A stretch of DNA of 17,015 nucleotides, taken from the NCBI GenBank assembly GCA_964404765.1, contig CAYOLL010000132.1, forward strand, positions 1 through 17,015. The letters are read 5' to 3'. Below are positions 10,237 to 16,020 of the stretch, in pieces. This stretch comes from CAYOLL01 sp964404765 [NCBI: uncultured Gemmatimonadota bacterium] (lineage in GTDB: Bacteria; 4572-55). A program made the position numbers and the translations under genes. Position 1 is the first letter of the stretch. Each line of letters starts with the position of its first letter. The notes under the pieces were generated by a model. That model ran no database searches, was not told where the DNA came from, and was given only the letters and a program-made list of their open reading frames with translations.

Positions 10237-10377
10237 TGTAATAGTCAACAACCTTTAGAACATTTTAGAGGACTGTCATTCCGGCGTGTTTTTAGCCGGA
10301 ATCTTCTTACTGGCGAACAAGATGCCGGATAAAAGCGCTCCGGCATGACAGTGTTCGACAGGTTGTTGACTAGTACA
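10237..10377. mobile_element. 141-bp MITE-like element with 15-bp target duplication
   Basis: The left end TGTAATAGTCAACAACCT and the reverse complement of the right end, TGTACTAGTCAACAACCT, match at 17 of 18 bases. The element is flanked exactly by TAATTTAAAACAAAT at 10222-10236 and 10378-10392, a perfect 15-bp direct duplication. Inside is a second inverted repeat (CTGTCATtCCGG at 10274 against CCGGcATGACAG ending at 10352) and a smaller CCGGCG/GCCGG-type hairpin, so the whole element can fold. There is no coding capacity. It is likely a non-autonomous element mobilised by a transposase elsewhere in the genome. Long target duplications are a known feature of IS1634-like elements, but that link is a guess. 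Confidence 0.8.
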
Positions 10378-10434
10378 TAATTTAAAACAAATCATGCGGT
10401 TGCGTCGTTTGCGCCGTTTGCGTCTCTTGCGTTT

Positions 10435-10449
10435 ATGAATTATTCAGGT
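10435..10449 (+). repeat. Dispersed intergenic motif, copy 4
   Basis: ATGAATTATTCAGGT, identical to copy 1 over 15 bases, preceded by the 'cgtctcttgcgttt' tract. It is followed within 25 bp by copy 5. Confidence 0.55.
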
Positions 10450-10470
10450 AGTGGCTTTGTGGCAAAATTT

Positions 10471-10485
10471 ATGAATAATTCAGGC
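10471..10485 (+). repeat. Dispersed intergenic motif, copy 5
   Basis: ATGAATAATTCAGGC, preceded by 'gtggctttgtggcaaaattt'. Together with copy 4 it forms a tandem pair. Confidence 0.55.
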
Positions 10486-10718
10486 CAGCAACTCCGCCAT
10501 AATGCGCCCAATAAAAAAAGCCGCCCTACACCCGGTAGTAATGGCCGTCGCATACTGAGTTGCTTTTGTTTCACAATAAGTTGAGCGAAACGCAACGTCT
10601 CTCTATGATTACGTGTGCGCACTTTGTTGTGTGGTGTGAATGCGTTTTCTTTATGCTCTGTTGAATTGGGCGAACATGACGGCATAAGCAGCGGAATGAA
10701 AAATTGGTTTGATGACTA

Positions 10719-10756
10719 AAAAAAGCCGCTCGGCTAAATGACCGAGCGGCTTTTTT
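10719..10756. terminator. Bidirectional intrinsic terminator
   Basis: Perfect 9-bp stem GCCGCTCGG (10725-10733) and CCGAGCGGC (10742-10750) with an 8-base loop. Six A residues precede it and six T residues follow, so it can terminate transcription in either direction. It insulates the promoter at 10793 from upstream transcription. Confidence 0.9.
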
Positions 10757-10792
10757 ACATTAATTAATTTATACATTGTGTATATATTTATA

Positions 10793-10822
10793 TTGACAAA
10801 AATTAAAAAATACGTATATTAT
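10793..10822 (+). promoter_or_regulatory. Sigma70-type promoter for the small-gene cluster
   Basis: Consensus -35 TTGACA at 10793-10798, with a -10 of TATATT (10815-10820, 16-bp spacer) or TATTAT (10817-10822, 18-bp spacer) in a strongly AT-rich stretch. It lies directly after the terminator and about 75 bp before the start codon at 10898. Confidence 0.75.
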
Positions 10823-10897
10823 ATCTAACCGAAGCGGACAAGACAGATAGTGAGTCCCACTGTTAAGCCGCTTTTAAACTTTAAAACGGAGGGAGTC

Positions 10898-11035
10898 ATG
10901 GCAGAGGTGACTTCGGCTTTTGTCGAAATGGTAACCCATCCTTACTACTTTGCCGGTTTTGTCGGTGGCTTTGTAGCTGCGGTTGCCATTGTTATCATCA
11001 TTTTAAAGTGGCATGATGACGACAACGACAAATAG
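10898..11035 (+). CDS. 45-residue single-pass membrane peptide
   Basis: The start is set at ATG 10898 by the ribosome site GGAGGG at 10888-10893; the longer frame from 10850 has no such site. The peptide has a short amphipathic N-terminus, one hydrophobic helix at about residues 18-36 (FAGFVGGFVAAVAIVIIIL), and a very acidic tail (HDDDNDK). The strong promoter, good ribosome site and following hairpin at 11042 argue that it is a real, separately controlled gene. It could be a small regulatory membrane peptide, a complex subunit or a holin-like remnant. No family is recognised. Confidence 0.7.
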   Translation: MAEVTSAFVEMVTHPYYFAGFVGGFVAAVAIVIIILKWHDDDNDK

Positions 11036-11041
11036 CTGACC

Positions 11042-11074
11042 GGGGTTGCCCGTCTTGAGCGGGCGGGCAGCCCC
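11042..11074 (+). terminator. GC-rich hairpin after the 45-aa gene
   Basis: GGGGTTGCCCG (11042-11052) pairs with CGGGCAGCCCC (11064-11074), allowing one G-U pair. It starts 7 bases after the stop codon. There is no T-tract, so it may be an mRNA-stabilising 3' structure or a weak attenuator before the gene at 11205 rather than a classical terminator. Confidence 0.55.
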
Positions 11075-11091
11075 CCATGACTCCTGTCCGT

Positions 11092-11181
11092 TTATTTTCC
11101 GCGCTGTTGTATCAGTCTGACCGCGTAGCCAAGAAGCGAAATAGCTAAAACGGTCATCACGACCATATAAGCGATATACAT
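11092..11181 (-). CDS. Possible 29-residue divergent membrane peptide
   Basis: The minus-strand frame translates as MYIAYMVVMTVLAISLLGYA followed by VRLIQQRGK: one hydrophobic helix and a positively charged end, in size and shape like KdpF-type micropeptides, though no homology is claimed. A GGGAG ribosome site lies 8 bases before its ATG, inside the same short stretch that carries the + strand ribosome site of the gene at 11205. The two genes would be divergent with only 23 bp between start codons. So short a frame could be chance; the good ribosome site and plausible membrane helix are the support. Confidence 0.4.
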   Translation of the reverse strand: MYIAYMVVMTVLAISLLGYAVRLIQQRGK

Positions 11182-11204
11182 TATTTATTCTCCCGGAGGT
11201 GAAA

Positions 11205-11483
11205 ATGAAAGCCGTTGTCTTTGTCGAAGAATATAAGGAATTGGTTGACGCTGTCAAGCAAAATCCACGCCGACTGCCGGAGCTGCTGGATGTTCTGGCT
11301 GTTTCTCCGGAGCATTATCGGACGATTTTGGAGCAATATTTCGGGCCGTTTGTGAACTACCTTGTTTTGATGGATGAACAGACCAGCGCGGTTCAAAAAG
11401 CGGCCATTACCGGGATGAAGGCGAGCGCTATTGGCCAGTACCGTCAACGGCTGAAGGCTAAGATTCCTACAGATGCAGGTTAA
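11205..11483 (+). CDS. 92-residue hypothetical helical protein
   Basis: ATG 11205 is chosen over GTG 11199 because GGAGG (11195-11199) lies at ideal spacing before it. The protein is soluble, rich in Glu, Leu, Ala and Gln and looks all-helical (e.g. EEYKELVDAVKQNPRRLPEL, then LLDVLAVSPEHYRTILEQ). It has no membrane segment, cysteines or recognisable catalytic motif. It may share the 10793 promoter with the 45-aa gene. Its 3' end overlaps by 17 bp the end of the convergent minus-strand gene ending at 11467. No family is recognised. Confidence 0.7.
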   Translation: MKAVVFVEEYKELVDAVKQNPRRLPELLDVLAVSPEHYRTILEQYFGPFVNYLVLMDEQTSAVQKAAITGMKASAIGQYRQRLKAKIPTDAG

Positions 11484-12381
11484 AAAAGCGTTGTTTGATC
11501 GGCGCGATGCGGCGCGGGGTGATGACATCCAGGGTGGCGTCGTGAGACCAGGCGCCGGCGTCCATGTGGTCATCTTTGATGCGGACTTTGGCGGCCGGGT
11601 CTGTTTTGGGCGGCAACTGGCAGTATTTGACTTCGCTCCAGGCGGCCGGGCGCTTGGGGCCTTCGTATTTTTCTTTGATTTGCTTGAAGTTGCGGAATTC
11701 CAGTTCCATCAACGGATACGCGCGGGAGCTTCGCAGCAGGCCATAGTTGACGGACTTGACAAAGGCCGGATAAATGCGATTTTGGGCATTGAGCGTGGCG
11801 CTGACCATGTCGGCGTTGATTTTGGGCCGTTTCATGGTCAGGTTTTCGACGACGCCTTTGGTGTGGGTGTCTTCCGAGTTCAGAAATTGGATGCCGCCAA
11901 AAGGTTTGTAGGCCAGATGCTGCTCGCGAAACCAGGCGGCAACCAAATCGTCCGTATTGACCAGGAAGTTTTTAACATTCAGGACAATGTATTCGTAAAA
12001 AAGCTGGTTTTCGATGTTTTGACCGCTTTCCGCGGCGGCTTGCAGGATGCGTTTCAGGCGTTCCGGGTAGTATTCCTGTCTTAAAATGCCCTTGCCGGTC
12101 AGGACGGCGATGCTCCGATCCGCATCGAGTGTGGCTCTTTTGCTGCTGTCAAAGCCCGCTCCGATGCTGATGGCGCTGTTGATATAGCGTTTGAGCAGGT
12201 TTTTTTTGATAAAATCCGGTGTAACCGGGCCGGGCAAGCAGACGCCAGGCTCAATTTCCGCAAAAATGTCCTCGATTTCATCTTCAAAAAAAACGGCGTT
12301 TTCTTCCACCACTTTGTTGAACAGGTAGCGCGTGACGTGCTGGCGATCACGGTAGAGCGGCTTTTCTTTTGTGACAAAATT
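11467..12381 (-). pseudogene. N-terminally truncated protein resembling phage terminase nuclease domain
   Basis: The open frame runs from just after an in-frame TAG (12382-12384) to a stop at 11467. The first possible start is GTG 12312, with no ribosome site, and the 23 codons upstream (including KPLYRDRQHVTRYLFN) still read as protein, so the 5' end of the gene seems lost. From GTG = 1, the segment INSAISIGAGFDSSKRATLD (44-63) then ADRSIAVL, and the late KDDHMDAGAW (246-255), resemble the acidic signatures of the RNase-H-like nuclease of terminase large subunits (first Asp on strand 1, last in a DD..DA helix). The distance and the intervening conserved-looking FRNF segment fit, but the match is by eye only. 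No ATPase half, portal or capsid gene is nearby. It could instead be a complete unknown protein with an unusual start. Confidence 0.45.
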
Positions 12382-12384
12382 CTA

Positions 12385-12548
12385 AAGCTTAGAACTTGAA
12401 AATAGACATTAATGCCGCTGCCATTTCCTAAATTTAGCTTTTGTGTCAAAAGGAACAGGTGTCAAAATATCGCCAAAAACAAAAATTTGTCCCGCGTTTT
12501 AGACCAGATATTTTTTAAGCTATGATCCACCCGGAAGTTACGGGCAAA
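12385..12548. other. Trailer-side spacer between array and truncated gene
   Basis: AT-rich DNA between the array's degenerate last repeat and the truncated minus-strand gene. No gene, hairpin or promoter stands out. The missing 5' part of the truncated gene should lie here but has no recognisable coding remains. Confidence 0.4.
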
Positions 12549-13376
12549 GTAACGATCCTACATTAGTGCGATTAGAAGCCCCCTGGCCTCGTATGCTTTG
12601 CCGGTTGCCTTAAATGATTTCAATCCTACATTAGTGCGATTAGAAGGGGATTAATGTCGGAAATCCGGCCATATTAGCCGACATTTCAATCCTACATTAG
12701 TGCGATTAGAAGCGTTATGCGGGAACGCATCGCCAAATTTGAAATTCCATTTCAATCCTACATTAGTGCGATTAGAAGCAAAAGAAAATTCTCGCCCTTA
12801 TCCGCGCCCTGGGCATTTCAATCCTACATTAGTGCGATTAGAAGTCCGCTATCCGCTTTCAGCAGTCTGTGTTATTGTACATTTCAATCCTACATTAGTG
12901 CGATTAGAAGTTGATTTTCGCAGGACACACCCAGCCAGACGTTTGGCAGATTTCAATCCTACATTAGTGCGATTAGAAGGGGAATACTCGTGTTCGCGAC
13001 AGCGTGTGATCCGGGCATTTCAATCCTACATTAGTGCGATTAGAAGTAAACGATTCGGCTTCGGCCAGGCGCACGTCTTCATTTCAATCCTACATTAGTG
13101 CGATTAGAAGGAAAAGCTGTTTAACGCCGACAGCATGTGGTTTCTGCATTTCAATCCTACATTAGTGCGATTAGAAGAACGATTAAGGAAGGCGCGACGG
13201 GCGGTTCGATTGCATTTCAATCCTACATTAGTGCGATTAGAAGAATGCCCGCCGCCATGGACATGAACCGCAATGAGCAATTTCAATCCTACATTAGTGC
13301 GATTAGAAGTCGAAGCTGCAGTAGCGGTTGCTTTCGTCTAATTGATATTTCAATCCTACATTAGTGCGATTAGAAG
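12549..13376 (-). CRISPR. CRISPR array, 13 repeats and 12 spacers
   Basis: Thirteen 30-bp repeats start at 12549, 12617, 12683, 12749, 12815, 12881, 12950, 13017, 13081, 13148, 13214, 13280 and 13347. Twelve are identical; the one at 12549 has about four changes in its first six bases. Spacers are 34-39 bp (mostly 36-37) and all different. Read on the minus strand the repeat begins CTTCTAATCGC and ends GGATTGAAAT, the 3' end that yields the 8-nt 5' handle (ATTGAAAC-like) of type I-B and III crRNAs. The degenerate repeat on the left marks the trailer, so the leader and newest spacers are on the right, next to cas2. Type I-B or III is likely. No Cas6 or effector gene is in the window, so processing must rely on genes elsewhere. 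Confidence 0.98.
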
Positions 13377-13619
13377 CCGCTGAAGCGGCGTTGAAAAATA
13401 AGCACTTAAGTGTGCTTTTTAGCGAAAATTGGGGCCATTTTGTCGTCGATGGGCGATAACGTAAAAACACCGGGGGTACGACGACTTTGGCTATGTTAAA
13501 GAACAGTAAGCAGTTACAGGTTTTGCTGCGGGTCAGACCGGCGCACATTGGCGATCAAAACCACGCATTTTTCTCCCCTCGACGACCGACATTTTCATAA
13601 CTACAGTATTTTCAACACG
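13377..13619 (-). promoter_or_regulatory. CRISPR leader
   Basis: 243 bp between the cas2 stop and the first repeat, without a gene. The array orientation makes this the leader. Directly at the leader-repeat junction is the perfect 12-bp palindrome CCGCTGAAGCGG (13377-13388). Next comes AAGCAC TTAAGT GTGCTT with T-runs on both sides (13400-13421). These may be adaptation-complex or crRNA promoter elements. No clear -35/-10 pair was found by eye. Confidence 0.7.
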
Positions 13620-13883
13620 TTACAAAAAGTTGTCGGTGGAGCGCTTTTCTACGCCCAAAATCTCCTTGTCCAGCCATTTCCTGGCCGACGACGCAAAGAG
13701 TATAACCGAATCTTCTTCATAATCCAAGACTTTTTTTAGATCCGCCTTTAATTTATCGCATTGACCCGGCGTCAATTCGCCTTCAAAGACAGAGTTCTGG
13801 ATATGATGCAGATATCGTCGGCAAATTTTAAGCGCTTTGCCAACCCGCTTTTCGTTCACATCGTAAACAAGAATATAATACAT
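13620..13883 (-). CDS. cas2: CRISPR-associated endonuclease Cas2
   Basis: 87 residues, the usual Cas2 size. The start MYYILVYDVNEKRVGKALKI gives the ferredoxin-like beta-1 strand with the conserved Asp8. It is followed by CRRYLHHIQNSVFEGELTP, the typical Cas2 segment where Q29 to E34 lead into strand 2, and by EDSVILFASSARKWLDKEIL near the C-terminus. Cas2 dimers bridge two Cas1 dimers during spacer integration. The ATG at 13883 is chosen because Cas2 homology starts there; the frame runs open to 14015, but the extra 44 residues are a translation of CAATG heptamers (HCPLPIA repeated). That heptamer array ends one base before the start codon, so there is no ribosome site. It sits 419 bp from cas1, when the two genes usually touch. 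Confidence 0.95.
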   Translation of the reverse strand: MYYILVYDVNEKRVGKALKICRRYLHHIQNSVFEGELTPGQCDKLKADLKKVLDYEEDSVILFASSARKWLDKEILGVEKRSTDNFL

Positions 13884-13884
13884 A

Positions 13885-13954
13885 GCAATGGGTAATGGGC
13901 AATGGGCAATGGGCAATGGGCAATGGGCAATGGGCAATGGGCAATGAACAATGA
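13885..13954. repeat. Heptamer array GCAATGG abutting the cas2 start
   Basis: Ten consecutive 7-bp units: seven exact GCAATGG, one GTAATGG, then GCAATGA and ACAATGA. The array occupies the whole ribosome-binding region of cas2, which is transcribed leftward from 13883. A short repeat of its right edge (CAATGAATTCCTTA at 13949) recurs at 14013. Confidence 0.95.
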
Positions 13955-14012
13955 ATTCCTTAAACTCCAATAGCATCCAATTAGCGGCATTTTGTCTGTA
14001 TGGGCCAATGGA

Positions 14013-14026
14013 CAATGAATTCCTTA
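14013..14026. repeat. Second copy of CAATGAATTCCTTA
   Basis: Identical to 13949-13962 and preceded by heptamer-like GCCAATGGA. The two copies bracket about 50 bp of unique sequence, suggesting a past expansion or slippage event. Confidence 0.6.
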
Positions 14027-14053
14027 CAGGACTTGGAAGGTTATTTCACAAAT

Positions 14054-14070
14054 GGGGCGGCGCCTGCCCC
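14054..14070. repeat. GC-rich hairpin upstream of cas2
   Basis: GGGGC (14054-14058) pairs with GCCCC (14066-14070). It is the first of a chain of hairpins in the cas1-cas2 gap and may serve as a cas1 3' structure. Confidence 0.4.
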
Positions 14071-14079
14071 AAACAATAA

Positions 14080-14225
14080 AACCGTTAAAACGGTTATCTG
14101 ATTGATTTATTTGGCGTTATGACCACCCCGTTAAAACGGGGTGTTACGGATAAATCATTAACACCGGGATTCATCCCGGTGTTGCAGCCCGCAAAAAAAC
14201 TGCATCCAAGCCGTTTCAACGGCTT
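14080..14225. repeat. REP-like cluster of four hairpins between cas1 and cas2
   Basis: Four perfect inverted repeats with two-base loops occur in 146 bp. They are AACCGTT/AACGGTT (14080-14095), CACCCCGTT/AACGGGGTG (14124-14143), AACACCGGGAT/ATCCCGGTGTT (14160-14183) and AAGCCGTT/AACGGCTT (14208-14225). Three share the CCGTT-NN-AACGG centre with different outer stems. This is the look of REP or BIME elements moved by RAYT-type Y1 transposases in related bacteria. No such transposase is in the window. Confidence 0.7.
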
Positions 14226-14263
14226 AACATTCCAAGTCCTGTTCCTTAAACTCTTCAGGCACC

Positions 14264-14295
14264 CCTCATTGCCCATTGTTCATTCATTGTTCATT
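14264..14295. repeat. Short heptamer array downstream of cas1
   Basis: Units CCTCATT, GCCCATT, GTTCATT, a partial CATT, then GTTCATT. It is the same heptamer family in reverse orientation to the array beside cas2, and ends 7 bp before the cas1 stop codon. Confidence 0.75.
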
Positions 14296-14302
14296 GAAGA
14301 AT

Positions 14303-15391
14303 TTACCACCAGATTTTGAAGGGGTCGTAAACTTCGTCTCCGGTGATGTGTTTGACCAATTTATAGGCTTCCAGACGGATCAGACGGCGATAGGAAACGC
14401 TGCGATCCAGCTTGCGATGGTGGATGGTCGTTTCCAAGCGCTCGTTGTAATCTTTCAGGACAATCTTGCGGCCATTCTCTTTCAGATAGCAGCCGTTGAG
14501 TTCCTGATCAAAGTGGTCGGTTTGAATCTGCTTTTTGTTCAGCAGACTAAAGATCATGCGCTCGGACAAAATCGGCTTAAAGATTTCGGCCAGGTCTAAG
14601 CTGAGCGAAAAACGGCGGTCGCCCGGCTCGTGCAAAAAGCTGATGGTCGGGTTCAGTTGCGTCCGGTACAGTTCGCCCAGGCAGGTCGTGTAGACCAGGG
14701 TGTTACAAAAAGACAGCAGGGCGTTCAGCTCGTTTTGCGGCGGCTGTTTGCTGCGCTTTTCAAAAGGCAAATCCACAATTTGATCAAAACCGCTGTAATA
14801 CCTCTCCCGAATGTTGCCCTCGATGCCCATCAGTTGGGCAATATCCGCCGCGCCCGGAATCGTATTGCGATAAGCCTCAATATCGTCAATAATACCGGCC
14901 AATGTGCCGGAAACCGCCTTTTTATCCCCAGCATCGGTAATGGCAGGCTGTGGTTGTTCATTATCCATTATCCCTTGCGCATTGTTCATTGTCCCTTGTT
15001 CATTACCGGCTTTGCCCCGGTTATGATAATAGCGCAGGTTTTTCAGGATGTTGTAGCTGGCCCCGTCAATAAAAGCGCGGGCGATTTCCAGACGCTTTTG
15101 GGGCTGCTGATAGTGGCTGACTTGCTTGACCAGCAATTGCCCGGAGACGAGATAATCGCGCGGCATAAAGCTGCCGGAATAGTAGCCGTAATAGTTGAAG
15201 AAATGCACCGGAATATGCTGCTGGGCCAGAAAGACCATGACTTTGCTGTTAAAATCCAGTTCGGCAAAGGCGTACACGGCCTCGCAATCTTCCACCGGGA
15301 TGGCTTTGGACTCCGCGTCCGTTTCCAGCCAGAGGGTGTTTTCCTTGCGCTTGAGGCGGCCGTTGGTAAAGAGGTAGTAATTTCGTTTCAT
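14303..15391 (-). CDS. cas1: CRISPR-associated integrase Cas1 with in-frame repeat insertion
   Basis: 362 residues, somewhat longer than usual for this Cas1 clade. The N-terminal beta domain begins MKRNYYLFTNGRLKRKENTL. The catalytic metal triad is in place: E191 in LMGIEGNIRE, H254 in SFLHEPGDRR, and D266/E269 in SLDLAEIFKP. The C-terminus DPFKIWW is typical of type I-B and III Cas1. Cas1 with Cas2 integrates new spacers at the leader end. Residues ~128-160 (starting AGNEQGTMNNAQGIMDNEQ) interrupt the helix region that normally runs from RYY.NRGK into the IDDIE helix. They are encoded largely by seven 7-bp units at 14956-15004. The insertion keeps the frame and all key residues, so activity is plausible but untested. 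The ribosome site is weak. Confidence 0.95.
   Translation of the reverse strand: MKRNYYLFTNGRLKRKENTLWLETDAESKAIPVEDCEAVYAFAELDFNSKVMVFLAQQHIPVHFFNYYGYYSGSFMPRDYLVSGQLLVKQVSHYQQPQKRLEIARAFIDGASYNILKNLRYYHNRGKAGNEQGTMNNAQGIMDNEQPQPAITDAGDKKAVSGTLAGIIDDIEAYRNTIPGAADIAQLMGIEGNIRERYYSGFDQIVDLPFEKRSKQPPQNELNALLSFCNTLVYTTCLGELYRTQLNPTISFLHEPGDRRFSLSLDLAEIFKPILSERMIFSLLNKKQIQTDHFDQELNGCYLKENGRKIVLKDYNERLETTIHHRKLDRSVSYRRLIRLEAYKLVKHITGDEVYDPFKIWW
14956..15004. repeat. Heptamer array inside cas1
   Basis: Seven head-to-tail 7-bp units on the + strand: GTTCATT, ATCCATT, ATCCCTT, GCGCATT, GTTCATT, GTCCCTT, GTTCATT. It belongs to the same family as the arrays at 13885 and 14264 but is more diverged, suggesting an older insertion. 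It encodes about 16 residues of the extra loop in Cas1. Confidence 0.85.
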
Positions 15392-15455
15392 TTCAAGCCT
15401 GTCTTTTTTTGATTGGCGTGATTTTGCCCGCGTCTCGAAAGATGCGTCAATTTTT

Positions 15456-15470
15456 ACCTGAATTATTCAC
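15456..15470 (-). repeat. Dispersed intergenic motif, copy 6
   Basis: ACCTGAATTATTCAC, followed by 'cacgaaatacacaaaatac'. It lies 65 bp upstream of the cas1 start. Confidence 0.55.
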
Positions 15471-15508
15471 CACGAAATACACAAAATACACGAAAGGTGG
15501 CTCATGGA

Positions 15509-15774
15509 ACAAGTTTGTGGAAGAGCACCTTGTCATTCTGAAAGAATCTTTGTGAGCCGGTAAGTGTTCATAAAACGTGGGTAACCTTGCGAAGGCTTTA
15601 CTGCAAAACTTGTGAAAGTGTGCAATGAAGCCTTCGCAAGGTTCGGTTTGCCACCATTTTTTGAGCAATTACGTGAGCCGATAGTAACCGCTTTCAAATC
15701 AAGCTGTTAGCAAGTTTGAAAAAAAATTCCTACTGAATGACATCCACGGCCCCGGTCGCTTTCCACAAACTTGT
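15509..15774. repeat. 14-bp inverted repeat enclosing MITE copy 1
   Basis: ACAAGTTTGTGGAA (15509-15522) is the exact reverse complement of TTCCACAAACTTGT (15761-15774), with partial matches beyond. It may be an older inverted-repeat element into which MITE copy 1 inserted. Confidence 0.5.
15560..15672. mobile_element. 113-bp MITE, copy 1, with 8-bp target duplication
   Basis: The element ends in ...TTGAGCAATTAC and begins GTAAGTGTTCATAAAACG, a diverged left terminal repeat. It is flanked exactly by GTGAGCCG at 15552-15559 and 15673-15680. Internally AACCTTGCGAAGGCTT (15583-15598) pairs perfectly with AAGCCTTCGCAAGGTT (15628-15643), giving a 16-bp stem. It has no coding capacity. Confidence 0.88.
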
Positions 15775-15822
15775 ACCAAGAACCCGAAAGGTTTATGAAT
15801 TAAAGCGTTACGTAGCTCGGAC

Positions 15823-15935
15823 GTAATTGCTCAAAAAGCGTGGGTAACCTTGCGAAGGCTTTACTGCAAAACTTGTGAAATCGTGCACTGAAGCCTTCGC
15901 AAGGTTAGGTTTGCCACCACTTTTTGAGCAATTAC
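15823..15935. mobile_element. 113-bp MITE, copy 2, with 8-bp target duplication
   Basis: Same length as copy 1 and about 90% identical. The terminal inverted repeats GTAATTGCTCAAAAAG / CTTTTTGAGCAATTAC are perfect over 16 bp. It is flanked exactly by GCTCGGAC at 15815-15822 and 15936-15943. The same internal 16-bp stem is at 15846-15861 and 15891-15906. The different target duplications show two independent transpositions; the intact ends suggest this copy is the younger. Confidence 0.9.
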
Positions 15936-16020
15936 GCTCGGACAAGAAAAACTCAAAATTCTGGCGTAGTGCTCTACAACTCTTTATTTTCGTGTGTTTC
16001 GAGCATTTCGTGGTTATTTC

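Larger units (their letters stand above)
9948..10716. other. Gene-poor region with decayed repeats
   Basis: About 770 bp with no convincing gene; the longest frame (minus, 10440-10685) has no family-like features. It contains four copies of the ATGAATTATTCAGG motif. Two opposed low-complexity tracts of the 'cgcaaagacgcaaa' type lie at about 10130-10168 and 10395-10433 (the second on the other strand), flanking a 141-bp inverted-repeat element. No terminator is visible directly after the phosphatase gene at 9947. Confidence 0.6.

Noticed and set aside
10440-10685. 81-codon minus-strand frame in the gene-poor region
   Set aside because: No ribosome site, no recognisable features, and it crosses two copies of the dispersed motif.
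10698-10721. Possible 7-residue leader peptide (MKNWFDD) directly before the terminator at 10719
   Set aside because: Attenuator-like position, but no ribosome site, no run of regulatory codons, no alternative hairpin, and an own promoter lies after the terminator.
11473-12084. 203-codon plus-strand open frame opposite the terminase-like gene
   Set aside because: Its composition (runs of GG, VV, FF and DFG-like strings) is that of an antisense shadow, it has no family motif, and the minus-strand reading is far more protein-like.
12579-13346. Spacers targeting sequence inside this window
   Set aside because: By eye no spacer matches the terminase-like gene, the MITEs or other parts of the window; a real search was not possible.
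12700-13364. Open frames running through the CRISPR array
   Set aside because: They only translate the repeats (FNPTLVRLE and FQSYISAIR units) and are not genes.
13548-13739. 63-codon plus-strand frame across the leader and cas2 end
   Set aside because: It overlaps the leader and cas2 antisense and has no ribosome site.
13884-14015. 44-residue N-terminal extension of Cas2
   Set aside because: It is mostly translated heptamers; Cas2 similarity begins exactly at the Met at 13883.
14630-15412. 260-codon plus-strand open frame opposite cas1
   Set aside because: It is antisense to a certain cas1 with intact catalytic motifs and shows no own motifs.
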